The notes under the pieces were generated by a model that worked only from the letters and a program-made list of their open reading frames with translations, was not told where the DNA came from and made no database searches. The position numbers were made by a program, and so were the translations under genes. From an uncultured Cohaesibacter sp. (GTDB lineage: Bacteria > Pseudomonadota > Alphaproteobacteria > Rhizobiales > Cohaesibacteraceae), in assembly GCF_963666525.1 (NCBI RefSeq), contig NZ_OY762905.1:1966001-2030000 (forward strand): 64,000 nucleotides of DNA, read 5' to 3'. Of the stretch, positions 48,868-57,004 are shown one piece after another (within the stretch, counting starts at the first letter, position 1; each line of letters opens with the position of its first letter).

Positions 48868-49875
48868 CTAAAACTTAATTAGTGTTTTTTGCTTAAGTTC
48901 CGTAATATAGTCAATAGCTCTTTCAATCTCACAAATTTTGCCTGTTTCCAAATCGATGTATCGTGGATAAAGAATCAGAGTTGCCATCGCCAATTGTAAA
49001 AACGGAATAGTCTGGCGACGTATTGGCGCAGCGAGAAAATCATCTGTAAGACCCCACCCTGCATAAAAGGGCATGCCGAAACAACTAACGGGCTTGCCCC
49101 ATATAAGAGCCTCAAACCCCATCTGCGATGTCACCGTATATACCCTAGTCGCATTTTCGATAAGGCGAGAAGGCAAACATCCCTCGGCTATCACATGAAC
49201 ATTTGGCATCTGCTGCAACTGCTCAACGTCGAAATGCCCCGATTTGGAGCGAGTAAACACGTCCGGATGCATCTTGACCACAATGTCCATGCCCGGGTTT
49301 TGTGCGCACGCAGCCGCAAACATTTTCTCAAACGATGATCCGTCCGCCATACCATATGCAATGGAGGCATCATTCTTGACCTGATCGATGACCAGCACAT
49401 AATCGTCAGGCAATGATCCGGAAAACTCACCCCCTTCGTTATATTTGGAGAGCCGTGAAAGGCGCCAGCGCTCGAGCACAGCACCAATACGGGCCTCACC
49501 CACATCGCAAAGGGGTTTTTGTGCCAGTTCTTCCAAAAGAGAGGGACCATGGGCATCATAATAGATACCCAGAGTATCCAAAACCACCGACACCGTTGGG
49601 TCACCGCGCCTAAAGGAACGCATGAAGCCGTCTTCCAGCAAAAGCACCGGCTTTCGACTACCTTTCGCCATCCGCGCGGCAAGCCACCCTGAACGCCGTC
49701 CCCAGCCCACAAAAGCTCCGCACTTCACGTTCATTAACGGCAAACAAAAAGCAGGCCTTGAGCCAAGAATGACGGATACAGACTGATCCCGACACAATTG
49801 CAACGAGGGCGAGGCATATGCTACTTCCCGCCCAATCACCCTATAATACAGGCTTTTCAAAACTGAAGATATCAT
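48868..49875 (-). CDS. Second single-domain KpsC-like Kdo-transferase
   Basis: 335 residues. Same module as the protein encoded at 37590: LLEDGFMRSFRRGDPTVSVVLDTLGIYYDAHGPSLLEELA, YVLVIDQVKNDASIAYG, VKMHPDVFTRSKSG, and MGFEALIWGKPVSCFGMPFYAGWGLTDD. The two differ at GLGA (here RRGD) and share only the family core, so they are likely the separated counterparts of the two modules of KpsC and not a recent duplication. Lower GC than the PKS gene that follows. Starts after a 393-base AT-rich gap. Confidence 0.85.
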   Translation of the reverse strand: MISSVLKSLYYRVIGREVAYASPSLQLCRDQSVSVILGSRPAFCLPLMNVKCGAFVGWGRRSGWLAARMAKGSRKPVLLLEDGFMRSFRRGDPTVSVVLDTLGIYYDAHGPSLLEELAQKPLCDVGEARIGAVLERWRLSRLSKYNEGGEFSGSLPDDYVLVIDQVKNDASIAYGMADGSSFEKMFAAACAQNPGMDIVVKMHPDVFTRSKSGHFDVEQLQQMPNVHVIAEGCLPSRLIENATRVYTVTSQMGFEALIWGKPVSCFGMPFYAGWGLTDDFLAAPIRRQTIPFLQLAMATLILYPRYIDLETGKICEIERAIDYITELKQKTLIKF

Positions 49876-50268
49876 GGATTAGGGGAACTCCTACGACAAG
49901 TCTGTCACCAGCTCTAACGCATACACCCTTCTCCATACCTCTACTTTAAAATTCCCACCAAACAAACGAATTGATATTTCCGCATCTGTTACTCAAACAC
50001 AGGTTCTTTTCGTCAAGGCAATGAACACTAACCTAAACGCGTTATTTCTAGCTAGGATTTTGAAGTGATGCATAGATAGCACATGGTCATAACGTGACCC
50101 AAAATCATATTGATCAGCATAACCAGAGATTTAAAATTGCCGCCCAAGCCATAAAACTTCCATTGTCAATAGACCTGATTTGACTATCTATCTCAATCAC
50201 CGATCAATCCCACGCGCAACAAAGGCGACAACACTCTCTAGATCAAAAAAACTTTAGCTCAGAGCGCA
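49876..50268 (-). other. AT-rich intergenic region upstream of the KpsC-like/PKS genes
   Basis: About 390 bases without a credible open frame. On the minus strand a TTGACA (complement near 50165) occurs but no good -10 at the right distance, so the promoter is not fixed. This is the only large gap in the leftward capsule locus between the export block (KpsE-T-M) and the KpsC/PKS block, and marks a likely independent transcription start. Confidence 0.4.
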
Positions 50269-51384
50269 TCATGTTGCGTGATCTCTAACTGAATAAAATA
50301 CCAAGATACCGATAGCCCAAGCCAAAGCAGATACTAAGAAAGTGACAAGTATATTCATCAATCTTTTGGGATAGAGAGAAATCTCAGGCATTAAAGGCTC
50401 AACAAATGTAACCAGATATCGCTGCCGGCTGCTTGCTTCTAGTCGAGCCTTTTCGACCGCCACCATTGCACTAGTAACAGCTTTTTCTGCAAATTCTTGA
50501 TCCATTAACAGATCCCTATAAGTTTGAATCAGCTGAGAAATTGACTGTTGATCGCCGCCACCTTCTTCACTGATTTTCGAACGTTCCTGAGTAATCTGGC
50601 TTCGCATAGAAGCTATTCTAGTTCTTAGCATTTGAAGTGATGGAGCGGTTTCATCAAGGTATTTGCTTTTTGCCCTCAACTCCGCTTCTGCTTTAGCTAT
50701 CTCCTGCTCCAACCCTGACAGAGTCTCGATTTGCGATTCTGCCGTTTTGGAAGGATCAATTATTTTTTCTCTATCACGAAAATCTCTAACTTGTCGACGG
50801 ATTTCCTTCAACTCAGCTTGCTTAAGAATGAGCTCCGCGTTCGACTGCCTCAATGCGTCAACGCGCTCCTGCTCAGACAAATTGTTAACCAACTCCTCAC
50901 TCAAACTGAGCACTTTCTTCGCAACCAAAACTGCGTTTTCTGGAGTAAAGGCCTTAACTTCGATAACAATTATCTGCGAGGTTGTATCGTAGCTAATTGA
51001 GATCATTTTTTTCCAATACTCCACAACGTCTTCCATAGGAGCGTCTCTATGGAGCGCTGCAACAAAATCCGCGTGTTCTCCCCCATAGACTTCAAACAAA
51101 TCTATCTGGCTTTCGAGCTTTTCTAGCATTGGTCGACTAACCAAATAATCCATCAGAATATATGAATCGGCAGTAGTTGAGCCACTACCGGTTGTTCCCG
51201 TTACCAATCCGAGGATATCAGAAGACACTACATTATTGGCCCCTCTCACCGAAAAACGCGTCTCCACAGCATAGAGGTTAGAAGCAATGAGCATGAAGTA
51301 AGTAGCCGCGACAATTGTGGGCAATATTATGACAATTAAAGCAGACAGCTTCGTGAAAATTCTTCTTTTTTCTTGCGGTCTCAT
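50269..51384 (-). CDS. kpsE: Capsule export inner-membrane/periplasmic protein (KpsE-like, PCP-3 family)
   Basis: 371 residues. Topology of the polysaccharide co-polymerase family: membrane span at about 14-34 (LIVIILPTIVAATYFMLIA), large periplasmic part with long coiled coil (about 165-320, rich in E/K/Q/R and Leu), and a second span near the C-terminus (NILVTFLVSALAWAIGILVFY), after the conserved PxxPxxP-like segment PLMPEISLYPKR. KpsE-type proteins bridge the ABC transporter to the outer-membrane channel. Strongly AT-rich DNA. Confidence 0.87.
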   Translation of the reverse strand: MRPQEKRRIFTKLSALIVIILPTIVAATYFMLIASNLYAVETRFSVRGANNVVSSDILGLVTGTTGSGSTTADSYILMDYLVSRPMLEKLESQIDLFEVYGGEHADFVAALHRDAPMEDVVEYWKKMISISYDTTSQIIVIEVKAFTPENAVLVAKKVLSLSEELVNNLSEQERVDALRQSNAELILKQAELKEIRRQVRDFRDREKIIDPSKTAESQIETLSGLEQEIAKAEAELRAKSKYLDETAPSLQMLRTRIASMRSQITQERSKISEEGGGDQQSISQLIQTYRDLLMDQEFAEKAVTSAMVAVEKARLEASSRQRYLVTFVEPLMPEISLYPKRLMNILVTFLVSALAWAIGILVFYSVRDHAT

Positions 51385-51479
51385 TTTTTCACTTTACTGT
51401 TAAATATAATAATATCTAATTTGATTACACAGATCTTTAGCAATCAATTTTTACAAAATACGATTTAAATTGTCGAAAA

Positions 51480-52136
51480 TTATGTTTTCATATACTGTTC
51501 ATGGTTCTTTATAGCCTCATCCAAATCTTCAAATACGTTAATTTTTCCATTTCGCATTATGATGCCCATATCGCAATAATCCCTCAACGTGTTATTTGAA
51601 TGAGAAACCATTATAATTTTTGCAGTTTCGAGCTTCTCCATAAATGCCTTTTTAGATTTTTCTTTAAATCTTGAATCTCCAACTGCGGTAATTTCGTCAA
51701 CTAAATAGCATTCGAAATCTATAGCTAGCGACACCCCAAAGGATAATCTTGCTTTCATTCCCGAAGAGTATGTCCGAACCGGCGCGTAAAAATGGCGACC
51801 CAATTCCGCAAATTTCTCGACGTATTCGATAACTTGCTCCGTATCTTTCCCATAAATTCGGGCAACGAAACGCGTATTTTCTATACCTGTAAGAGACCCG
51901 TTAAAACTACCTGCAAATCCTAAAGGGAAAGAAACTTCTAAATTGCGTCTAACGTGCCCAGTATCTGGCAATTCAGCTCCGGAGATCATTCTTAAGACGG
52001 TAGACTTACCCGCACCATTTTCGCCGATCAAACCAATATTTCTCTTAGGAAAGGTAAAATCGAGCGTTTCAAGAATAGTTTTATAACTGCCGCCAGGCAA
52101 GCTGTATCTCTTTGACACATTATCGAAGGTAATCAT
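51480..52136 (-). CDS. kpsT: Capsule ABC exporter ATPase KpsT
   Basis: 218 residues, short as is typical of KpsT/Wzt-type ATPases of group 2 capsules. Walker A GENGAGKST (about 38-46), signature YSSGMKARL, Walker B CYLVDEITAVGD (the polysaccharide-exporter form with E-I-T), switch His in MVSHS. Drives export of the finished glycolipid across the inner membrane with KpsM. Only 1 base separates it from kpsM. Confidence 0.92.
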   Translation of the reverse strand: MITFDNVSKRYSLPGGSYKTILETLDFTFPKRNIGLIGENGAGKSTVLRMISGAELPDTGHVRRNLEVSFPLGFAGSFNGSLTGIENTRFVARIYGKDTEQVIEYVEKFAELGRHFYAPVRTYSSGMKARLSFGVSLAIDFECYLVDEITAVGDSRFKEKSKKAFMEKLETAKIIMVSHSNNTLRDYCDMGIIMRNGKINVFEDLDEAIKNHEQYMKT

Positions 52137-52137
52137 G

Positions 52138-52935
52138 TCACCTCAACCTAATTACTCGTTCAGCTGCAAGGCCAACGAATGTCAATATTATCCCACATGC
52201 GAATAAGTACGCAATACTAACATGTGTATCACGATAATGCTGAAAATACCCCAAACGAACGTATTCAACCCCATGAATAATAGGATTCCAAACAAGAATA
52301 TCTCTAAAAACAGGAGGAATAGATTCCAGAGAATAAAAAATACCAGAGATCCACATCAGAGGAGTTGCTAATATCTTATAAAAATTCATCCAAGAGGATA
52401 TTTTTATTGAAACAACAGCGTTTATGGTACCAACCCCAAAACCCAAAAGAGAAATACCTGCCAACCCCTCACCAATAACCAACAGATTACTGGGCAAAGG
52501 CGCACCCGTAAAAACGATCATGCCCGCTGTTATTATGAACAAAATCAATATGAAAGTAGCCGCTTCTAAAATTGCTCTAGCAATAATTGAGTCTAGCTCT
52601 TTTACAATAGGAAAATTCAGCAACGCTTGATTGGCATCTATCGCATTTCCACATTGACTTGCAATTTCTCCATACAGTCTGAAAGGCACTACTCCCAGAG
52701 CGACAAACAGCCCCATATTATTCCCATATGGTGCTGCAGCCCCCCGTAAACTGAACAACATCGAAATTACAACAATCCAAGCGATCGGGTTTGCCAAAGC
52801 CCACAGATATCCAAGCTGAGATCGACCGAAACGAACCCTCGTCTCTCGCAAGATCAATGCACCAATAACCCGAGCCTGAACTAGGGCAGCCTCTCTCAAC
52901 ATTGACTTAATGCTCCAATTCAGCTTTCCCCCCAA
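52138..52935 (-). CDS. kpsM: Capsule ABC exporter permease KpsM
   Basis: 265 residues, ABC-2 type permease. Six hydrophobic segments; N-terminal amphipathic region VIGALILRETRVRFGRSQLGYLWALANP is the KpsM/BexB signature. NPIIHGVEYVRLGYF near residue 218 is the other conserved site. Forms the homodimeric channel for the capsule polymer. Upstream gap of 99 bases to the NeuA-HAD gene. Confidence 0.92.
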   Translation of the reverse strand: MGGKLNWSIKSMLREAALVQARVIGALILRETRVRFGRSQLGYLWALANPIAWIVVISMLFSLRGAAAPYGNNMGLFVALGVVPFRLYGEIASQCGNAIDANQALLNFPIVKELDSIIARAILEAATFILILFIITAGMIVFTGAPLPSNLLVIGEGLAGISLLGFGVGTINAVVSIKISSWMNFYKILATPLMWISGIFYSLESIPPVFRDILVWNPIIHGVEYVRLGYFQHYRDTHVSIAYLFACGIILTFVGLAAERVIRLR

Positions 52936-53034
52936 AGAAGCTCACATGATCGCAAACGTTCCGGGGCGCCATATCCCATGACTAACAAAGAAGAACAATA
53001 CGTTATGAGATCAACAGCATTCGACACGGAGCAA

Positions 53035-54207
53035 TTAATGCCCGCTCCCATCGCTCAAAATAAGATCGGATAGCCCCCTGAGAGCCCCTTTACCGCCTTT
53101 TTCTGGCAGAATAATGTCAGCGATTTGAAGAACCGAAGAAACGGCATCTGAAGGACAGAGCCCCAGTGCTGCATTTTTCATGCAGGCAATGTCATTGATA
53201 TCGTTTCCGACATAAGCAATCTCGGACCAGTCCAGACCGTTTGCCCTCAGCCAATCCGTCAGGACAGCCTCTTTCTGATCGACGCCATGGATGACTTCCA
53301 CCTGAAGTTTTTCGCCCCTTTTCTGGACGACAACATTCTTCTCTTTGGAGAGGATTATTACGCGATAGCCAGCCTCGCGCAACAGCTCAAGCCCCATTCC
53401 ATCCCTCCGGCTGCAAACAACAGATTCCTGCCCCAGCTCATTGACTGTCACGAGGTCATCTGTGTGCACTCCGTCAAAGTCGGTAACAATAACTTTGACG
53501 TTTCGCAGAGCCTCAGCCTTGCTGGATTGTCGATCCAGACTCCCGCACAGGGATACCGCGATGTCCCAATCCTGCAAACTATCGATCTCAAAGACCAGCG
53601 TATCGATGGGGACAGGCACAAGAGATCCGCAGAACCGGTGCCCGGCCTTTCGAAACGCATCAACATTCATCACGTAGATTGCGCCCGTTTCCAGAAACTG
53701 GGGCTTCAGATCCTGCCGCCGCAAGCGCTGACGCGAGTGATCATGATTGACACCGAGACCATACCCATTCTCATCGAGAGACCACAGGAAGCCATGATTG
53801 TCAGAAACGGAGAAAGCACTGTCCGCCTCCTTATCCTCAAATGCTGCGACGACGGCATCAATATCTTCAGACGTCGTAAAAGGGGAGGTGCATTGTAGAA
53901 AGACAAGCGTCTGCACCTCTTCCCCCCGTCGCTTTATCTCATCCAGAACATGGAACAAGGCGCTCTCTGATGTAGCAGAGTCATTTGCCAGAGCGTCCGG
54001 GCGCTTGATAGGAATCGCGCCCCATTCTGTTGCGATTTCCAAGATCTCGTCATCATCACTCGACACAAAAACCGCATCAACACTCTTCGCCCCCAATGCA
54101 GCACGGATAGACCGTGCCACTAGAGGTATCCCGCCAAGCAGGCGTTTATTCTTTCTAGGAACGCCTTTGGATCCACCCCGAGCGGGGATAACGGCAATAT
54201 TTGTCAT
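53035..54207 (-). CDS. neuA: CMP-nonulosonate cytidylyltransferase fused to a HAD phosphatase domain (NeuA-HAD)
   Basis: 390 residues in two parts. Residues 1-225: cytidylyltransferase (AVIPARGGSKGVPRKN nucleotide motif, LVFLQCTSPFTTSEDID, GAIYVMN). Residues 230-390: HAD phosphatase of the KdsC/YrbI type (VTDFDGVHTDD motif I, VIILSKEKN motif II region, YVGNDINDIACM motif IV). The fusion resembles animal CMP-sialate synthases and some bacterial KDN enzymes in which the phosphatase removes a 9-phosphate. It activates a nonulosonic acid to its CMP form, or activates and dephosphorylates it. Placed 42 bases after the NeuB gene. Low GC. Confidence 0.88.
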   Translation of the reverse strand: MTNIAVIPARGGSKGVPRKNKRLLGGIPLVARSIRAALGAKSVDAVFVSSDDDEILEIATEWGAIPIKRPDALANDSATSESALFHVLDEIKRRGEEVQTLVFLQCTSPFTTSEDIDAVVAAFEDKEADSAFSVSDNHGFLWSLDENGYGLGVNHDHSRQRLRRQDLKPQFLETGAIYVMNVDAFRKAGHRFCGSLVPVPIDTLVFEIDSLQDWDIAVSLCGSLDRQSSKAEALRNVKVIVTDFDGVHTDDLVTVNELGQESVVCSRRDGMGLELLREAGYRVIILSKEKNVVVQKRGEKLQVEVIHGVDQKEAVLTDWLRANGLDWSEIAYVGNDINDIACMKNAALGLCPSDAVSSVLQIADIILPEKGGKGALRGLSDLILSDGSGH

Positions 54208-54249
54208 AACTACTCTATCCCGATAGTACTCGCTTAAGTCAGCAGAAAT

Positions 54250-55182
54250 TCAACGAGAAACTTGCGACCCGTGTCTTTCTTCGTTCCATTTGAGCTTGTC
54301 GCGCTGAACCTGCTCAACAGGAAGAATTTCTGTGCTCTTGTAGGTAAGAGCCTTTTCGACATTCGCGACATCGCGGCAGAGGCGACGCAGTCCATCCGGC
54401 TCCAGGCTGGCAGCATGGTCCGTACCCTTGAACGTCCGGTCCAGAGTGAAGTGGCGTTCGATGTAACCAAAGGTGCCTTTGCCGTAGACTTTCTCACCCA
54501 GCTTGCCTGCAGAAAGTGCAGCCACGTCAGCAGCGATACCGAGGTGATGGCCGGAGAAACCGATGAACTTTACCTTGTCACCATAGAGCTCCTGCAAGCG
54601 ATTGATTTCAAAGATGCAGATCTCTTCAAACGCTACCGGGTAGCCTGATGTACAGGCATAAAGAACGAGATCCTTGGAGCGGCCACGGTCTTCATAGAAC
54701 TTGACCAGATTGGCGATTTCGTCGTGCGTGGTCATGCCGGTAGAGACATGAATTTCACCATCGTAGTGCTTGCAGAGATAATCCTGCAACTCATAATGCT
54801 GGTTGGTCGCAGACGGCAGCTTGATGAGCGACGGCTTCAGAGAAGCGATTTCTTTTGCCGAGGTCAAGTCCCACACGGAGGTGCTGTATTCGATGCCAGC
54901 CATCTGGCACTCTTCCATCAATTCCCGATGCTGCTCAACCGTAAACTCAAGAAACTCGCGATGAGCGCCATAAGTGGCACCGTAGGAGTTTTCCGGCACC
55001 GGATGCGGCGTGTCATACTCTTTTGGTGTCAGCAATTCGCGATTGTTGCGCTTCTGAAACTTGGCGACATGGGCATGGCAAACTCGTGCAGCAACTTGAA
55101 TAAGTTCCTTAGCAAGATCCATCCTGCCCATATGGTTACAACCAATTTCAGCAATAATTTTTACATCACTACAACATTTCAT
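54250..55182 (-). CDS. neuB: NeuB-family nonulosonic acid synthase lacking the SAF domain
   Basis: 310 residues from ATG 55182 behind GAGG; an upstream start at 55212 has none. TIM-barrel synthase with IIAEIGCNHMGRMDLAKELI, KFQKRN, YSTSVWDLTSA, IKLPSATNQHYEL, STGMTTHDEI and the late ERHFTLDRTFKGTDHAASLEP motif. It condenses PEP with a hexose or N-acetylhexosamine to a nine-carbon 2-keto acid. The C-terminal antifreeze-like (SAF) domain of ordinary NeuB (about 60 residues) is missing; the protein ends about 30 residues after VEKAL. No neuC-like epimerase lies in the window. Confidence 0.87.
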   Translation of the reverse strand: MKCCSDVKIIAEIGCNHMGRMDLAKELIQVAARVCHAHVAKFQKRNNRELLTPKEYDTPHPVPENSYGATYGAHREFLEFTVEQHRELMEECQMAGIEYSTSVWDLTSAKEIASLKPSLIKLPSATNQHYELQDYLCKHYDGEIHVSTGMTTHDEIANLVKFYEDRGRSKDLVLYACTSGYPVAFEEICIFEINRLQELYGDKVKFIGFSGHHLGIAADVAALSAGKLGEKVYGKGTFGYIERHFTLDRTFKGTDHAASLEPDGLRRLCRDVANVEKALTYKSTEILPVEQVQRDKLKWNEERHGSQVSR

Positions 55183-55411
55183 TTGTACTTTCCTCAATTC
55201 CAATTCAAGCATGGAGTTTTAGTTACTAGCTTTTAAGCTGCCCCTCAACTAAAAACTGAACTGGCCTTAGAAAATCAGTAACGTAAGCGTTTAGGTGATG
55301 ACGTCATGCCAACGAGCAGAATTCAGAACCGATGCGCCCATTCTCGTAACTTGAATGGTAATCCGGTGGATTGGTAATCCCCCCATTTTTAATGGGGTTC
55401 AGCCGTAGAAT

Positions 55412-55501
55412 TTACGCTGATGCTTTTTGTTTCATGGCAGGGGTAACCCCGCCGAGGGCCATATTGGGCCGGTCGTTGTTATGTAAGCGGTGTTTAAAGC
55501 C
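55412..55501 (-). pseudogene. IS3-family OrfB 3' remnant
   Basis: On the minus strand this reads GFKHRLHNNDRPNMALGG VTPAMKQKASA then stop, the last 29 residues of an IS3-type integrase-like transposase. Homology ends abruptly near 55501. The stretch 55380-55411 (AATGGGG inverted at the end) resembles an IS3 terminus. Remnant only. Confidence 0.7.
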
Positions 55502-55575
55502 CACGGGATTTCAGTTTGAATTGCCCCTAGAATTGTAGACACCTTGTCCCCTAAAAATGAGGCAAGGAGACTACA

Positions 55576-55830
55576 ATGCCCAATTCCCATTTCACAGAAG
55601 AATTCAAGATTGAAGCAGTCAAGCAGATCACCGAGCGAGGGTACTCCGTTGCAGAGGTATCGGAGCGGATTGGTGTCAGCAGCCATTCGCTTTATGCGTG
55701 GAAGAAGCGATATGGCAAGCCCAACACAGAGATCAAAGCGACCGATGCGCAAGCTGCCGAGATTAGACGCCTAAAGCAGGAACTGGCTCGGGTTACCGAG
55801 GAGCGCGACATCTTAAAAAACCGTCCCGGC
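55576..55830 (+). pseudogene. IS3-family OrfA, 3'-truncated by an IS110 element
   Basis: MPNSHFTEEFKIEAVKQITE... is an HTH OrfA of the IS3/IS911 type, with leucine-zipper-like LKQELARVTEERDILK. After DILK the normal family continuation is lost and the frame runs 10 residues into foreign DNA. The break near 55830 is where the IS110 element begins. AAGGAG lies before the ATG, and the IS left end is near 55533. Confidence 0.8.
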
Positions 55831-56052
55831 CTGCAGGCCGCCTGTGTGCGATAGAAACCGGCTGTGATACTCTCCTCGTGAAGGGCTGTTGCCGATAGCT
55901 TATTGGTGGGTCAGGTTAAGCACCCCGTTAAAAAACGTGGCACATGGGCAGATGCGTACTTGAGAATGGTGACGTCGCCACCCGCGATATCCCGGTTAGG
56001 AAGATGACGAACTTGCATGGCCCATCCCTTCGCACAATACGGAGGAGTTTAT
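55831..56052 (+). ncRNA. Candidate bridge-RNA region of the IS110 element
   Basis: The 220 bases between the OrfA break and the IS110 transposase start contain no gene. In the IS110 group this 5' non-coding end encodes the bridge RNA that pairs with target and donor DNA. Length and place fit; I have not resolved the two loops. The GGAGGAG ribosome site for the transposase lies at 56041. Confidence 0.4.
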
Positions 56053-56686
56053 ATGACCACGACGACCAAGTCCGCAGTCCACGCTGACATTCAGATGGTC
56101 AATCCAGCTGCAGCTGCAATTGACATTGGCTCGACCATGCACATGGCGGCAGTCAATCCTGATGTTGATGATAAACCCGTGCGCGCGTTTGGCACATTTA
56201 CACAAGACTTGCATGCTCTGGCGGATTGGTTCAAGGCGTGTGGCGTTACTAGTGTAGCTATGGAATCCACGGGTGTTTACTGGATTCCAGCTTTTGAGAT
56301 CCTCGAAGCGCGCGGCTTCGACGTTATTCTTGTAAATGCCCGCTATGCCAAGAATGTTCCCGGTCGTAAAACCGATGTAAGTGACGCCGGTTGGTTGCGA
56401 CAACTGCATTCTTACGGTTTGCTCCGTGGGAGCTTCCGCCCGAAAGCTGAGATCGCAACTTTGCGCGCTTACATGCGCCAGCGCGAACGCTTGACGGAGT
56501 ATGCTGCCGCACATATCCAGCACATGCAAAAGGCATTGATGGAGATGAATTTACAGCTTCATCATGTCGTCTCGGACATTACAGGCGCGACCGGTATGCG
56601 TATCATTCGTGCCATCGTTGATGGGGAACGCGACCCTGATGTATTGGCCTCATATCGCGACATTCGATGCAAATCGTCGATAGATA
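56053..56686 (+). pseudogene. IS110-family transposase, 5' part, interrupted by IS66
   Basis: ATG 56053 behind GGAGGAG. The frame gives about 211 residues of the RuvC-like DEDD domain: AAIDIGSTMHMAAV (first Asp), AMESTGVYWIP (Glu), NARYAKNVPGRKTDVSDAGWL (D-x-x-D). The transposase_20 half is missing. At 56687 the sequence switches to the IS66 terminus. The usual family length is about 350-450 residues. Confidence 0.85.
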
Positions 56687-56720
56687 GTAACCACCCGGTT
56701 GCTACCGCGGCTGCTTTGGC
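56687..56720 (+). repeat. IS66 terminal inverted repeat, left
   Basis: GTAACCACCCGGTTGCTACC... matches the complement of 59473-59506 at most of the first 20 positions. The last codons of the small IS66 gene lie inside it. A second copy of this end occurs at 63636. Confidence 0.75.
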
Positions 56721-57004
56721 TTGACGCGAGCGATGATTTCGGGGTCAGCCACAAGGTCTGCAAGGAAGAGGTTCCACTCTTGCTGTGATGATCGCGCACC
56801 TGCAAGCATCAGCCCGAGTTCCTCTACACCATCAGCGGTCAGCGCTGTGATGCTGTCGTTGCCTGCAGCCATCTCAACATAAACGATGCTGCCGAAGGAC
56901 AGATTGTCGTCATTGGCAACGATCGTCTCGATGATTTCGAGATCTTCATCCAGAATTTCGGCAATACGTTCGAGTGTCAGGACATATCCCGTCTGGGCCA
57001 TCAG
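56702..57004 (-). CDS. Small IS66-associated protein (unknown function)
   Basis: About 100 residues from ATG 57004 ([20 protein letters not shown]), whose start overlaps the tnpC stop by 4 bases. Acidic and helical, with no known catalytic motif. Ends ARVKPKQPR inside the terminal repeat. Proteins of this kind accompany IS66 elements in Hyphomicrobiales; a role in transposition is assumed only from position. Confidence 0.6.
   Translation of the reverse strand: MMAQTGYVLTLERIAEILDEDLEIIETIVANDDNLSFGSIVYVEMAAGNDSITALTADGVEELGLMLAGARSSQQEWNLFLADLVADPEIIARVKPKQPR

Noticed and set aside
34739-55182. Capsule locus as a stand-alone secondary-metabolite (antibiotic) cluster because of the PKS
   Set aside because: No tailoring enzymes, resistance or efflux genes; the neighbours are all capsule export and Kdo-linker genes, and the PKS-AONS-SDR order matches rkpA-G-H.
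55432-55752. 106-residue minus-strand frame across the IS3 remnants
   Set aside because: It spans two unrelated IS pieces in the wrong frame; the real remnant at 55412-55501 reads in another frame.
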